A DNA stretch of 64,000 nucleotides from Candidatus Nitronereus thalassa (GCF_032191465.1 NZ_JAQOUE010000001.1:2418001-2482000), one strand, 5' to 3'. Counted from the first letter of the stretch, positions 29,529-39,468 are shown. A program made the numbers and translations. Notes: a model not told the origin generated them from the letters alone.

Positions 29529-30887
29529 TTAGGCTTTACTGATTTCATCCTTTAAGCTTTCGATCGTGGTTCGCAATCCCGAGTCGTCATCGAGGGCTTT
29601 TTCAATTTGCCGACACGCATGCATGATGGTCGTATGATCTTTCCCCCCAAACTCCCGGCCAATTTCTGGAAATGAAGAAGCCGTGAGTTCACGAGAGAGG
29701 AACATGGCAATTTGCCTGGGATGCACCAGGGTTTTTGTGCGCCGCTTGGATTTCAACTCGGATATTTTAATATTAAATCGATTAGCCACCACCTCTTGTA
29801 CATCCTCAAGAGTAATAAATTTTCTCTTGCTTCCCAACAGGTCCCGCAAAATGTTTTTGGCCATTTCAGTCGTGATGGTTTTTCCGGTAAGTGTCGCATA
29901 GGCGCCCAATCGGATAAGAGCTCCTTCCAACTCACGGATATTACTCCGGAGGTTTTCAGCCAACAATTGAATGACTTCTTCCCCGATGGCGATTCCTTCT
30001 TCTTCGGATTTCTTTCTGAGAATGGCGATTCTCGTTTCTACGTCCGGAGGTTGAAGGTCGGCAATCAGGCCCCATTCAAATCGTGACCGAAGCCGTTCTT
30101 CCATCGAGGGCATTTCTTTGGGAAACCTGTCACTGGATAACACGATCTGTTTCCTGGCTTCATACAAGGTATTGAATGTATGAAAGAACTCTTCTTGGGT
30201 TCGTTCCTTACCAGCTAGGAATTGGATATCGTCTATGAGGAGCATATCCACATTTCGATACCGCCGCCTCAAGTCGATCATTTTATCGTACCGGATGGAA
30301 TTAATTACTTCGTTGGTAAATTGTTCTGTCGTGACATAGGCAATTCGAAGGTCACTTTTTTCCATCACATAGGTACCGATGGAATTTAAAAGATGGGTTT
30401 TCCCTAATCCAACTCCCCCATAAATAAAGAAAGGGTTATAGGCTCTTGCCGGGGCTTCGGCCACGGCTAAACTCGCCGCATGGGCAAATTGATTACTCGC
30501 ACCTACCACAAAATTATCAAAGGTATATTTGGGATTGGGAAGCTGACGTCTGTTCTTCCCTTGTGTTACCGGCGGATCGTCTCCCATTGGAATGGCGGGA
30601 ATATGGGCATTCTCTTGTTCACCAACCACAAACTGAATTTCGACTTTCCCTTCTTCCCCGCCACCTTGGGCCGAATGAAGAGCTTCCCCTATCAAACTCC
30701 GGTAATTTCTGCCAAGCCACTCTCCGAAAAACTTATTAGGGACAACGATAGTTGCACTGGATCCGTTAATTTCACCTAACTTGGTAGGATGAAACCAGTT
30801 TTCCACCACTTCCCGGCCCATTCGGGACTCAATATATCCTAGAGCAAGGTCCCAAATATTCTTTCCTTCCACTACCACCGTCTCCAT
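29529..30887 (-). CDS. dnaA: Chromosomal replication initiator protein DnaA
   Basis: DnaA binds DnaA boxes and opens the origin. The ATG ending at 30887 gives 452 residues beginning METVVVEGKNIWDLALGYIES; in-frame TTG/GTG codons a few residues upstream are alternatives. The AAA+ core shows Walker A (GGVGLGKTHLLNSIG) and Walker B (MLLIDDIQFLAGKE). The C-terminal domain IV holds the box-binding signature GGKDHTTIMHACRQIEKAL. The region upstream (to the right) contains several DnaA boxes. Confidence 0.96.
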   Translation of the reverse strand: METVVVEGKNIWDLALGYIESRMGREVVENWFHPTKLGEINGSSATIVVPNKFFGEWLGRNYRSLIGEALHSAQGGGEEGKVEIQFVVGEQENAHIPAIPMGDDPPVTQGKNRRQLPNPKYTFDNFVVGASNQFAHAASLAVAEAPARAYNPFFIYGGVGLGKTHLLNSIGTYVMEKSDLRIAYVTTEQFTNEVINSIRYDKMIDLRRRYRNVDMLLIDDIQFLAGKERTQEEFFHTFNTLYEARKQIVLSSDRFPKEMPSMEERLRSRFEWGLIADLQPPDVETRIAILRKKSEEEGIAIGEEVIQLLAENLRSNIRELEGALIRLGAYATLTGKTITTEMAKNILRDLLGSKRKFITLEDVQEVVANRFNIKISELKSKRRTKTLVHPRQIAMFLSRELTASSFPEIGREFGGKDHTTIMHACRQIEKALDDDSGLRTTIESLKDEISKA

Positions 30888-30899
30888 TCCCACTATCAA

Positions 30900-31174
30900 C
30901 AGGTTTATTCACAGATGTGGATAACTTACACACCTATATCCTTTTTCTTTATTTTATTCCACCCATATTTTTAAAATCCCTCACATATCCGTAACCCTGT
31001 CCCCAATCGTTATTCAGACTATACACGGATCTATACCCACGATGGGAAATCCCCATCTCCTCGACCTTCCTACTCAAATTATCTATTTCCCGTTATTCAC
31101 AAGCCCTATTAATATTCCTACGACTACTAATTTTCTTTTTACACAGGGAAATATAAGAGAATAGGTTTTTCCAT
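30900..31174. other. oriC: Putative replication origin (oriC) with DnaA boxes
   Basis: This gene-free stretch directly upstream of dnaA contains TTATTCACA (30905-30913) facing TGTGGATAA (30916-30924, the perfect consensus TTATCCACA on the other strand) two bases apart, and a third box TTATTCACA at 31093-31101. A weaker TTATTCAGA is at 31010-31018. T-rich and A+T-rich runs (about 30940-30975 and 31120-31150) could serve as the unwinding element. The context (dnaA-dnaN-gyrBA on one side, rpmH-rnpA and parAB with parS on the other, divergent transcription) supports oriC. Confidence 0.75.
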
Positions 31175-31438
31175 TCACAGGGATATCACCATATCGGCAT
31201 CAAAAATCATCTGTAACATATCAAAATATTGAATTTTCGAATATGTTTTTTCTTTATTAGTATTTTGAGCATTATGGTCACCAAGGACAAAACAAGGAAA
31301 TGGCCAACTATGTGTAAATTCTGTGCCTTCTTGGACAAAAATCGCTGACACTGAATAGTCTGAAGATTGGGGAGATGATAATAATTCGTTAAAATCAGGA
31401 TCTTGTTCTTTTGAAATAATGTACAGAATTTTTTTCAA
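31175..31438 (-). CDS. Small DsrH/TusB-like or DsrE-fold protein
   Basis: The 87-residue product starts MKKILYIISKEQDPDFNELLSS, has a central strand SVSAIFVQEGTEF, and ends with LQMIFDADMVISL. The pattern (strand, helix, strand, short end with D-x-V-I-x-L) is suggestive of the DsrH/TusB branch of the DsrE family, which works as a heteromer in sulfur relay to tRNA or in sulfur oxidation. Similarity is weak. It follows the DsrE-like gene by five bases, so the two are probably partners. It is the last gene before oriC. Confidence 0.55.
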   Translation of the reverse strand: MKKILYIISKEQDPDFNELLSSPQSSDYSVSAIFVQEGTEFTHSWPFPCFVLGDHNAQNTNKEKTYSKIQYFDMLQMIFDADMVISL

Positions 31439-31443
31439 TTATA

Positions 31444-31791
31444 TTACCCTAAAACCATGGCCCGATCGGCATTGAGCAGGTATGAATTAATTTCTGAAAT
31501 TGAGGCCTCTTTGACCGAAAAGTCAGGGTCAATGGAATAGTCTTTTGAGCTACCTTGGGGAATCACAAGAGGAAGTTCAAGTTCTTGAATCACGGGTAGA
31601 TATTTTTCCAAAATTTCGGCATCTTTTACATCCATAGCATCCTCCGTGAGAAGGATCCTAGCCTTCCCTAGAAGAATAATCGTCAGTGGAATTGACCCCG
31701 TGGACAGACCCAAGGCAATCCTAAGACCCTCCACCGGTCTACCGGTAGTCATGGGATCCTCACGAAGTACAACGATAATATTGTTTAACAT
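31444..31791 (-). CDS. DsrE/DsrF-like sulfur-relay family protein
   Basis: The 115-residue product (MLNNIIVVLREDPMTTGRPVEGLRIALGLS) has the DsrE-fold opening: a strand, a loop and the R-P-x-E-G-L-R-I-A-x-G helix, then PLTIILLGKARILLTEDAM, close to TusC/DsrF. A catalytic Cys like that of DsrE/TusD is not present, as is usual for the F/C branch. It is paired with the next, shorter gene and downstream of hisS, about 150 bases away, on the same strand. Confidence 0.65.
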   Translation of the reverse strand: MLNNIIVVLREDPMTTGRPVEGLRIALGLSTGSIPLTIILLGKARILLTEDAMDVKDAEILEKYLPVIQELELPLVIPQGSSKDYSIDPDFSVKEASISEINSYLLNADRAMVLG

Positions 31792-31944
31792 GTTGGTTGA
31801 TGAAAGATCGGGAAAGGCTTGAAAAGGTAAAGACCTGGTGCCTTTAATAGAGATCGTGATTTAGGTTACATTACTTATTGAAAAACAAAGAGAAAATCAT
31901 ATTCTTACACAAAAAAAAAGTCAACAAAATGATGAATGACAGGG

Positions 31945-33198
31945 CTAAATAGAAAAGCGTTTTTTTAAAAAGGTTGGGATTTCAGAAAGTGAAATGTTCT
32001 CCTGGGCTTTAGTCTCCATGTTCCTAAGGATAGCGTTATTTTGTGAAACTTCATCGTCCCCAAGAATTAGCACATAGGGTGCGGATAGTCTATCTGCAGA
32101 ACGAAGGAGGTTTTTTAATGAGGTGCTATTGTGATCAGTGTCAGCCGTAATTCCGTTTAGACGAAGTGTGTCAAGAAGGGATACACCCGCCTTGGACCCT
32201 AATGGACCAAATCCTGCAATAAATACCCAGGGATTAGGTGTAGGGATCATGCACTCTGGTAAAGCGAGTAGGACCCGTTCAAGTCCAATAGCAAATCCCA
32301 CGGCAGGGGTTGGTTTTCCACCCAAAACTTCAAAAAGACCGTCATACCGTCCACCAGCACCAATGGCGTTTTGTGCACCTAAGGAAGAACAGGAGACCTC
32401 AAACGTCGTCATGGAATAGTAATCCAAACCACGGACAAGGCGAGGGTTAAGATGGTATGGAATGGAAAGCATTTCAAGATCAGCCAATACTTGGTGAAAA
32501 TGGTCTTTTGAATTTTTCCCAAGGAAATCTGGGAGTTTGGGTGCTTCTTCCGTAGCGGTTCGACATTGAGTAACTTTGCAATCAAGAACTCTGAGTGGGT
32601 TGGTATCAATTCGACGCCGGCAGTTGGAGCAGAGCTGTTCGAATTTTGGTTTCAAAAAGGCCACGAGGTTGTCTTTGTACCCCAGGCGATCTTGAGGCTG
32701 GCCTAATGAATTGATTTCCAGGGTGAGCCCAGGCAACTGTAGGGATGAAAAAAATCTCCAAAGGAGGGAAATTACTTCGACATCCGCATTGGGACTAGTG
32801 AATCCAACCATTTCTACGCCAAACTGATGAAATTGACGGAATCTGCCGGCCTGGGGGCGCTCATGCCTAAACATAGGGCCAATGTAATAAAGTTTTTTGC
32901 AGGTGGGGTCATTAATAAGGTTATGTTCTATTAAGGAGCGCACGACCCCGGCTGTCCCTTCGGGTCTTAGGGTCAGGGAACTGCCATCACGATCTGGAAA
33001 AGTATACATTTCTTTTTCCACGATATCCGTGGCTCCCCCAATGCTCCGTACGTATAGGTCTGTTGGTTCAAATATAGGAATTCGAATTTCCCTAAACCCG
33101 TAGGATTGGGCCAGGCGATGGGCCGCGATTTCCACAACATTCCATTTCGGCATTTGACTGGGTGGAATGTCTTTGACTCCTTTAATGCCACGAATCAT
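31945..33198 (-). CDS. hisS: Histidine--tRNA ligase
   Basis: Class II aminoacyl-tRNA synthetase charging tRNA-His. The 417-residue protein begins with MIRGIKGVKDIPPSQ and shows motif 2 (YIGPMFRHERPQAGRFRQFHQFG), the His-specific signature LVRGLDYYSMTTFEV, and motif 3 (AVGFAIGLERVLLAL). The C-terminal anticodon-binding domain follows, ending near LSEIPTFLKKRF. A good promoter lies upstream on the minus strand (33268-33296). Confidence 0.96.
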   Translation of the reverse strand: MIRGIKGVKDIPPSQMPKWNVVEIAAHRLAQSYGFREIRIPIFEPTDLYVRSIGGATDIVEKEMYTFPDRDGSSLTLRPEGTAGVVRSLIEHNLINDPTCKKLYYIGPMFRHERPQAGRFRQFHQFGVEMVGFTSPNADVEVISLLWRFFSSLQLPGLTLEINSLGQPQDRLGYKDNLVAFLKPKFEQLCSNCRRRIDTNPLRVLDCKVTQCRTATEEAPKLPDFLGKNSKDHFHQVLADLEMLSIPYHLNPRLVRGLDYYSMTTFEVSCSSLGAQNAIGAGGRYDGLFEVLGGKPTPAVGFAIGLERVLLALPECMIPTPNPWVFIAGFGPLGSKAGVSLLDTLRLNGITADTDHNSTSLKNLLRSADRLSAPYVLILGDDEVSQNNAILRNMETKAQENISLSEIPTFLKKRFSI

Positions 33199-33267
33199 GT
33201 ATGTTTTTTCCTAAATGTGTGAGTATAGGAAGGGGAAATTGGATAAGGCAAACGTTTAATTTGCCGA

Positions 33268-33296
33268 CTATAAAAGGGGAAAGTTCGGAGAGTCAA
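33268..33296 (-). promoter_or_regulatory. Sigma70-type promoter for hisS
   Basis: On the minus strand TTGACT (33291-33296) is followed after 17 bases by TTATAG (33268-33273). It points to hisS, whose ATG ends at 33198, leaving a leader of about 60 bases. Confidence 0.5.
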
Positions 33297-33364
33297 CGAA
33301 AGGGGTATAGTGGAAAATATTTTCACCCACAGCCTTAGTCGACTTTTTTCAATGGGTTGACCAT

Positions 33365-33394
33365 TTGACACATGAGAGAAGACGAATCTACAAT
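33365..33394 (+). promoter_or_regulatory. Sigma70-type promoter for rpmH-rnpA
   Basis: TTGACA (33365-33370) is followed after 18 bases by TACAAT (33389-33394). The predicted start of transcription is about 30 bases before the rpmH ATG. This would drive the rightward rpmH-rnpA-yidD-yidC series. Confidence 0.55.
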
Positions 33395-33433
33395 GATTTC
33401 TTTAGTGTTTTTCCACGAAGAGGATAACTAATT

Positions 33434-33580
33434 ATGTCAATGACATTCCGACAACCGTCGAACCTGAAAAGAAAACGTGACCACGGATTCCGGAAACGGA
33501 TGAGTACCAAAAATGGCAGGAAGGTTTTGGCGCGCCGTCGCCGCAAAGGCCGATACCGTCTCACAGTCTCTGATGAATGA
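33434..33580 (+). CDS. rpmH: 50S ribosomal protein L34
   Basis: This short gene encodes 48 residues ([20 protein letters not shown], then [27 protein letters not shown]). The T-x-x-P-S-N-x-K-R-K-R-x-H-G-F-R-x-R-M-x-T-x-x-G-R-x-V-L-x-R-R-R-x-K-G-R signature is unmistakable. The first ATG (33434) is preferred because GAGGAT lies about ten bases upstream; a second ATG at 33440 (MTFRQPS) is possible. Its stop overlaps the rnpA start by eight bases. Confidence 0.95.
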   Translation: MSMTFRQPSNLKRKRDHGFRKRMSTKNGRKVLARRRRKGRYRLTVSDE

Positions 33581-33953
33581 TTCTCTCACGCGTTCGTCTG
33601 AATTCTTTCTCAAGAAAAAACAAGATTATGATCGTGTGAAGCGAGAGGGGAGGAGATGCCAAACCTCTTTGTTTAATGTCATGTTTTGCTCATCGGCGAC
33701 TTACGATACCCGAGTTGGAATTGTAGTCGGTCGACGATTTGGGAATGCCGTAGTCAGAAATCGCGGGAAGCGAATTTTTCGAGAGTTGGTCCGAAAAACT
33801 CACGGCTTGTTGGTGAAAGGCTATGATATCGTCGTGTTTCCGAAGCGCCCCGTCCTTACCTACAACCATCGTTCCCTCGTTGAATCGTGGGTTCAAATTT
33901 TGTCTCGCGAAGGGCTAGTATCGTCACCCGAACCCATGCCATGCGTCAAATAG
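33573..33953 (+). CDS. rnpA: Ribonuclease P protein component
   Basis: Protein subunit that assists the RNase P RNA in maturing tRNA 5' ends. The ATG at 33573 overlaps the end of rpmH and gives 126 residues; a longer reading from 33513 merely covers rpmH in another frame. It carries the family's [18 protein letters not shown] start and the basic signature [23 protein letters not shown], which binds the RNA. The next gene, yidD, begins inside its last codons. Confidence 0.93.
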   Translation: MNDSLTRSSEFFLKKKQDYDRVKREGRRCQTSLFNVMFCSSATYDTRVGIVVGRRFGNAVVRNRGKRIFRELVRKTHGLLVKGYDIVVFPKRPVLTYNHRSLVESWVQILSREGLVSSPEPMPCVK

Positions 33954-34150
33954 CCTTGTGGATGATTGGAATCTACCAACGATGGATTTCGCCATGGTTG
34001 GGTCAGTCATGTCGCTTTGAACCCTCATGTTCCTGGTATACTCGAGAAGCCATTGAACGATATGGAATCATGCATGGGACTTGTTTAGGAGTGTTTCGCC
34101 TTTGTAAATGCCATCCTTTCCACCCTGGGGGGATCGACCCCGTTCCCTAA
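33941..34150 (+). CDS. yidD: Membrane protein insertion efficiency factor YidD
   Basis: The ATG at 33941 overlaps the rnpA end by 13 bases and yields 69 residues: [20 protein letters not shown] with the diagnostic [20 protein letters not shown] and [15 protein letters not shown]. YidD is a small amphipathic protein that aids YidC-dependent membrane insertion. The Cys pattern and Pro-Ser-Cys-S/T-x-Y motif are intact. Gene order rpmH-rnpA-yidD-yidC is the classical one. Confidence 0.95.
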   Translation: MRQIALWMIGIYQRWISPWLGQSCRFEPSCSWYTREAIERYGIMHGTCLGVFRLCKCHPFHPGGIDPVP

Positions 34151-34274
34151 ACCTTCGTTTGAGAGCAATCCTCCTCCCCCATTCAGTTGGTGAATACACA
34201 CAAGGAACCCATGATCTCTGTGGTCGAATTTCGCACAATAAAGGAGATATCGAGAACGCTCTACTAAATTTATC

Positions 34275-36017
34275 ATGGAAAAGCGCATCATTATCTTTCT
34301 CGTTATCTCTCTGGGAATCATTCTTGGGTACGATGTCTTGCTCAAGGAATTTGGATTCCTGCCCCAGCCCGTGCAAGTGGAGGAGTCGCAATCTTTTGAA
34401 TCCGACAGTAAGGATTCATCAAAGGAAATAGCCTCACAAAGTATCAGAAAGTCTAGTGAAACGGGCGAAGAAATTTCCGGTGTTTCAGTTCCTACCGAAC
34501 TTCACGAATCCTTCGAATTCATTGAAACTTCACTTTACCAGGCTTCCATCAGTAACCGGGGAGCTCAAATCCATAGCTGGAAACTCAAGCACTACCTCAC
34601 CCAAGACGGGGAAACTTCCGACCCGATTGAGTTTGTGTATCAAGAAGGCCACTTTGCCGGCCCTCTTACTGTCCAAGTATCTGACCCCACCCTGAGCAAA
34701 TTGTTGAAGTCGGCCATTTATCAAGTTGGTCGAGACTTCGAAACTCTAGATTCAACCCATCCTACGGGAACCCTCACGTATACCTTTGCAGACCAAGAAT
34801 CGGGGATTGCTATCAAGAAAGAGCTGACCTTTCATCACGATTCCTACATCGTAGATGTTGTGATCAGGACCGAAGGCCTGGACGATAAGGTTGAGGTATT
34901 ATTGGGCACCAACTTTGGAGTCGTTGAATGGGGACAAGGGTTCATTGGTGCGCTGGGACCAGCCTGGATGATTGGGGAGACGCTCGAAAAAGAAACCCCT
35001 GAACCCGAAATACGGAAATCAGGCGACATCCAATGGGCTGCTCTTCAAGACAAATACTTTATTAGTGTCATGATTCCGGAATCCGCCCGTGGTGTGTTTG
35101 CGCGAACCGAAACTGAACGCGTTGTGACGGGTGGAGTGGAATTTTCACCGGAGAGCGATAATGGGCGAATTGTATTTCAGCTCTATTCCGGCCCCAAACA
35201 ATTTGATGCCATGAAGGCCCTGGGGCATGGGCTCGAGGATACGATTGATTTTGGCTGGTTCATTTATGGAAGTTGGGACATTGTCAGAGCCGTGGCGAAA
35301 CCCCTCTTCTACGTGCTTCGCTTTCTATACGAGTATACGCAGAACTATGGTGTGGCCATCATCCTCTTAACGTGTGGCATAAAGCTTTTGTTCGTGCCCC
35401 TTCAATACAAGAGCTATAAATCCATGCAGGGGATGCAAAAGATTCAACCTAAGGTCCAGGCCATGCAGCAGAAGTTCAAGGATGATCGGGAACGGCTCAA
35501 TCGGGAACTGATCAAGCTGTACAAGGAGCATAAAGTGAATCCGGTTGGCGGGTGTTTGCCAATGTTGCTCCAAATGCCGGCCTTCATTTCCTTGTTCAAT
35601 ATTTTGTACATGACCGTTGATCTTCGGCAGGCCCCGTTCGCGTTGTGGATTACCGACCTCTCCGTTCCCGATCCATTTTATGTACTCCCGATTTTGATGG
35701 GAGTTTCCATGGTCTTGCAACAAAAGATCATGCCGACGACGATGGATCCGACTCAGGCCAAAATGATGCTGTTGTTGCCGGTGTTTTTGACCTTTCTCTT
35801 TTTAACCTTCCCGGCAGGACTCGTCTTGTATTGGGTAACCAATAATGTTTTGACTATTACCCAACAATTCGTGACCGATCGGTTTATTCTGAAAAAGCCA
35901 ACTTTTTCGCAAGCTCCGCCTGAACCCTCCGAGGCATTACCAGAGCCAGCAGAAGAGCCTGCCGGATCCAAGAAAAAAAAGGGTAAAGGGAAAAATTCAC
36001 AAAAAGAGTCCGTGTAA
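34275..36017 (+). CDS. yidC: Membrane protein insertase YidC
   Basis: The 580-residue protein is the Oxa1-family insertase of the inner membrane. It has an N-terminal helix (MEKRIIIFLVISLGIILGYDVLL), a large periplasmic domain (about 60-345) and the conserved five-helix core starting near YGVAIILLTCGIKLLFVPLQYKSYKSMQGMQKIQP, with KVNPVGGCLPMLLQMPAFISLFNIL and the hydrophobic FPAGLVLYWVTNNVLTITQQ end. The Lys-rich tail (KKKKGKGKNSQKE) is typical and may touch the ribosome. It starts 124 bases after yidD. Confidence 0.96.
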   Translation: MEKRIIIFLVISLGIILGYDVLLKEFGFLPQPVQVEESQSFESDSKDSSKEIASQSIRKSSETGEEISGVSVPTELHESFEFIETSLYQASISNRGAQIHSWKLKHYLTQDGETSDPIEFVYQEGHFAGPLTVQVSDPTLSKLLKSAIYQVGRDFETLDSTHPTGTLTYTFADQESGIAIKKELTFHHDSYIVDVVIRTEGLDDKVEVLLGTNFGVVEWGQGFIGALGPAWMIGETLEKETPEPEIRKSGDIQWAALQDKYFISVMIPESARGVFARTETERVVTGGVEFSPESDNGRIVFQLYSGPKQFDAMKALGHGLEDTIDFGWFIYGSWDIVRAVAKPLFYVLRFLYEYTQNYGVAIILLTCGIKLLFVPLQYKSYKSMQGMQKIQPKVQAMQQKFKDDRERLNRELIKLYKEHKVNPVGGCLPMLLQMPAFISLFNILYMTVDLRQAPFALWITDLSVPDPFYVLPILMGVSMVLQQKIMPTTMDPTQAKMMLLLPVFLTFLFLTFPAGLVLYWVTNNVLTITQQFVTDRFILKKPTFSQAPPEPSEALPEPAEEPAGSKKKKGKGKNSQKESV

Positions 36018-36035
36018 AGAATTGGATCTCCCACG

Positions 36036-37496
36036 ATGGAAACTTCGGGAGAAGATACAATTTGCGCCATTGCCACCCCAATGGGAGAGGGCGGGGTCGG
36101 CATCGTTCGAGTGAGCGGCGATGGCGCTATTGCCTTGTCCTCCAACGTTGTCCGTCCCAGAACCCTTCCTTCCCTGGAACACCTCACCAGCCACCGTATG
36201 TATTTATGTGATGTCCTCGCTGATTGGGGTAATGAGAGCGACGCCCCAAGCCATGTGCCTCTGGATGAAGCCCTAGTGGTCGTCATGAAACGGCCTCGTT
36301 CTTATACCGGCGAAGACGTGGTGGAAATACAGACACATGGCGGGCCATTGATTCTTCGATCAACCTGCGATGCTCTTATTCGAGGAGGGGCCAGAATGGC
36401 AGAGCCTGGCGAGTTTACGAAGCGAGCCTTTTTGAATGGGCGGCTCGATTTAATTCAGGCCGAGGCAGTGTTGGACACGATTCAAGCTACGACTGCTAGC
36501 AGCTTGCGCACAGCCCAGGTCCTGTTACGTGGGCAGCTTACCAAAGAAGTCGAATTATTGAGAGAAGAACTCATTCGAAATCTGGCGCATCTTGAAGCAG
36601 GAATGGATTTTGTTGAAGAAGATATTTCCTTTATTCAAAACGAGGAGTTGGCTCTCGTTCTTCAGTACACTCATTCCAAGCTCCAAGAATTGATTGATTC
36701 TTTTGAAGAAGGCCGAATTGTGCGAGAAGGCATTAAGGCTGCCATTATTGGTCGTCCTAACGTGGGAAAATCGAGCCTGCTTAATGCTCTCCTTAAAACC
36801 GATCGAGCCATTGTCTCTCCAACTCCCGGAACGACACGGGATGTGATTGATGAAGCCGTGAATGTGGCTGGCCTTCACATGCGGCTCTTGGATACGGCGG
36901 GTCTTCGGCAAACAGAAGATTTTATTGAAGAAGAAGGCATGCGACGGACGAAGCAAGCCGTCGAGGAAGCCGATCTTCTCTTGATCCTGGTCGACGGCTC
37001 GGTGGGGGTGACCGAGGACGATCGTGCGTTGATTCAAAATTATCAAAATGACCGGTGCCTAATGATTATCAACAAATGCGATCTTTCGATTAACATTTCA
37101 CCCAAAGAAATTTCAGTCCTGGAGTCTTGGATTGAGCCAAGATCTCCTGCGGCTGATAAAAAAAACACCGGAATGACCAAGCGCATCATTCAGATTTCCG
37201 CCAAAACCGGAGATGGGTTGGACGAGTTAAAAAAATCCATTCGTTCATGTTTTTTAAAAGACAATTTTGAACCTGGTCAGGCTCCCATGGTCACCCATCT
37301 TCGTCATAAAACCGCCTTAACCAAAGCCAGGGATTCCATTCAACAGGCTCAAGCATCGATCAAAGCAGAAATGGATGGGGAATGTATTGCGCTGGATATG
37401 CGAGGTGCTCTAGACTCCCTTGGCGAAATCACCGGGGCGATAAGTACCGAAGATATTTTGGACAGAATTTTTCGAGACTTCTGCATTGGAAAGTAA
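36036..37496 (+). CDS. mnmE: tRNA modification GTPase MnmE
   Basis: With MnmG it installs carboxymethylaminomethyl (or related) groups on U34 of certain tRNAs. The 486-residue protein has the tetrahydrofolate-binding N-terminal domain (DTICAIATPMGEGGVGIVRVSG), a G domain inserted in the helical domain (GRPNVGKSSLLNALL, DTAGLR, NKCD) and the C-terminal catalytic-type motif FCIGK. It is 18 bases after yidC and 24 bases before mnmG. Confidence 0.96.
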   Translation: METSGEDTICAIATPMGEGGVGIVRVSGDGAIALSSNVVRPRTLPSLEHLTSHRMYLCDVLADWGNESDAPSHVPLDEALVVVMKRPRSYTGEDVVEIQTHGGPLILRSTCDALIRGGARMAEPGEFTKRAFLNGRLDLIQAEAVLDTIQATTASSLRTAQVLLRGQLTKEVELLREELIRNLAHLEAGMDFVEEDISFIQNEELALVLQYTHSKLQELIDSFEEGRIVREGIKAAIIGRPNVGKSSLLNALLKTDRAIVSPTPGTTRDVIDEAVNVAGLHMRLLDTAGLRQTEDFIEEEGMRRTKQAVEEADLLLILVDGSVGVTEDDRALIQNYQNDRCLMIINKCDLSINISPKEISVLESWIEPRSPAADKKNTGMTKRIIQISAKTGDGLDELKKSIRSCFLKDNFEPGQAPMVTHLRHKTALTKARDSIQQAQASIKAEMDGECIALDMRGALDSLGEITGAISTEDILDRIFRDFCIGK

Positions 37497-37520
37497 ATAT
37501 ATTTAGGAACTTACACTTAT

Positions 37521-39416
37521 ATGCCAATAGAACGAGATATTATTGTGATTGGAGGGGGCCATGCAGGCTGCGAAGCAGCGCTTGCCGGTGCCCGTATGGG
37601 CTGTCGGGTCGTGTTGTTGACGATTGATACAACAAAAATCGCTCAAATGCCTTGTAATCCTGCGGTTGGTGGAATAGCGAAAGGGCATTTGGTGAAAGAA
37701 ATCGATGCCCTTGGTGGGGAGATCGGATTCAACACCGACAAAGCGGGAATTCAGTTTCGCATTCTAAATACCCGTAAAGGACCTGCGGTTCGAGCCACTC
37801 GAGTCCAATGTGACAAGTCTTTGTACCGGATGGCCATGCAGAATACTTTGAAGGCACAACCATTGCTGGAAATTTTTGAGGGAACGGCTGAGCGGATTTT
37901 GACCAAAGGCCATGCGGTGATCGGGGTAGTGACGAATTCAGGGGAAACTATTCATGCTAAAGCTATCGTCATCACATCAGGAACCTTCTTAAAAGGTCTG
38001 ATGCATATTGGCATGAACCATCTTCCCGGTGGGCGGGCTGGAGAATCTCCAGCGGAGCACCTTTCGGATTGTATGAGAGATTTTGGGTTTGAAGTGGGGC
38101 GCCTAAAGACTGGTACACCTCCTCGGTTACATCGAGATACCATTAATTTTGAAGTAATGCAGGTCCAGCCAGGAGATGAATCTCCCAGGCCATTTTCTGC
38201 TCAAACCCAAGCAATTTCCAATCCTCAAATCTGTTGCCACTTAACCACAACAACCTCAGAAACACATGAAATTATTATGAAAAATCTTGATCGGTCACCG
38301 ATGTATTCGGGAGTCATTGAGTCGGTGGGACCAAGATATTGTCCATCTATTGAAGACAAGGTTGTACGTTTTTCAGAAAAAACCGGGCACCAAATTTTTC
38401 TTGAACCAGAAGAATTAAATTCTCCTTCATTTTATCCAAACGGTATTTCCACCAGTCTTCCGGTAGATGTTCAAGCGGCAATGTTAAAAACCATTCCTGG
38501 ACTCGAACATGCCAAAATGCTCAAGCCTGGCTATGCCATTGAATACGATTATTTTCCCCCTCGCCAGCTTCATCCCACGCTTGAGACAAAACTTGTGAAG
38601 GGTTTATTTCATGCGGGACAAATTAATGGCACTTCCGGGTATGAAGAAGCAGCAGCACAAGGGTTAATGGCTGGGATCAATGCGGCTCTTATGGTCAAGG
38701 AACTTTCCCCGTTTGTTCTTGATCGTTCCCAAGCCTATATTGGCGTTCTTATTGATGATTTAATAACCAAAGATGCGTTAGAGCCCTATCGAATGTTTAC
38801 TTCTCGTGCGGAGTATCGATTGCTTCTTCGTGAAGATAATGCGGATTCCAGACTTATGGAAATTGGGCATGGCTTAGGTTTGGTAAAAGAATCAATTTTT
38901 CATAAATTTATGGAGAAACAACGGACAATTATTGAAGAAGTCGATCGGTTAAATCATTCACGCCCCATTTGGGATAGTGAAACAGAACAGCGTTGGAAAA
39001 AACATCAGGAGGTTATTCCTGATCCAGGTCATACACTTGGGCAACTTCTTAGGCGTCCGGAAATTTCTTATGAAAAGTTATGTGAAATCGTTGACTATTG
39101 TCCTGTTGAAGATTTCACGATTCAGGAGGCCATTGAAATTTCCATAAAATATGAAGGGTATATTATTAGGCAAATGCAACACATTGAAAAATTTAAGAAG
39201 CTGGAAAGAAAAGCTATTCCGGAAAACTTTGTCTATGATGGAATTAGCGGATTTTCAAAAGAAGTTGTTGAGAAATTATCAAAAGTGAAGCCGGCTTCTG
39301 TTGGTCAAGCTTCGAGAATATCAGGAATTACACCTGCCGCCATTTCTCTCCTTTTAGTTTCATTGGAACGATATAAACGATATAATAGAGCCAAGCAGGC
39401 ATCACGAATCATTTAA
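37521..39416 (+). CDS. mnmG: tRNA uridine-5-carboxymethylaminomethyl modification enzyme MnmG (GidA)
   Basis: FAD-dependent partner of MnmE. The 631-residue protein opens with the FAD motif [22 protein letters not shown], followed by [22 protein letters not shown] and the [14 protein letters not shown] segment typical of the family. The C-terminal region has [13 protein letters not shown] and a helical tRNA-binding domain. The next downstream feature is a parS site and then rsmG. Confidence 0.96.
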   Translation: MPIERDIIVIGGGHAGCEAALAGARMGCRVVLLTIDTTKIAQMPCNPAVGGIAKGHLVKEIDALGGEIGFNTDKAGIQFRILNTRKGPAVRATRVQCDKSLYRMAMQNTLKAQPLLEIFEGTAERILTKGHAVIGVVTNSGETIHAKAIVITSGTFLKGLMHIGMNHLPGGRAGESPAEHLSDCMRDFGFEVGRLKTGTPPRLHRDTINFEVMQVQPGDESPRPFSAQTQAISNPQICCHLTTTTSETHEIIMKNLDRSPMYSGVIESVGPRYCPSIEDKVVRFSEKTGHQIFLEPEELNSPSFYPNGISTSLPVDVQAAMLKTIPGLEHAKMLKPGYAIEYDYFPPRQLHPTLETKLVKGLFHAGQINGTSGYEEAAAQGLMAGINAALMVKELSPFVLDRSQAYIGVLIDDLITKDALEPYRMFTSRAEYRLLLREDNADSRLMEIGHGLGLVKESIFHKFMEKQRTIIEEVDRLNHSRPIWDSETEQRWKKHQEVIPDPGHTLGQLLRRPEISYEKLCEIVDYCPVEDFTIQEAIEISIKYEGYIIRQMQHIEKFKKLERKAIPENFVYDGISGFSKEVVEKLSKVKPASVGQASRISGITPAAISLLLVSLERYKRYNRAKQASRII

Positions 39417-39446
39417 AAGTCATTATTTTTTAATAGTTTGTGAAAT

Positions 39447-39462
39447 TGTTCCACGTGGAACA
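39447..39462. promoter_or_regulatory. parS: parS centromere-like site 1
   Basis: TGTTCCACGTGGAACA is a perfect 16-bp palindrome matching the parS family bound by chromosomal ParB. It sits between mnmG and rsmG, ending six bases before the rsmG ATG, so it also covers that gene's ribosome-binding region. A second identical copy lies at 40124. Confidence 0.92.
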
Positions 39463-39468
39463 CAAAAA

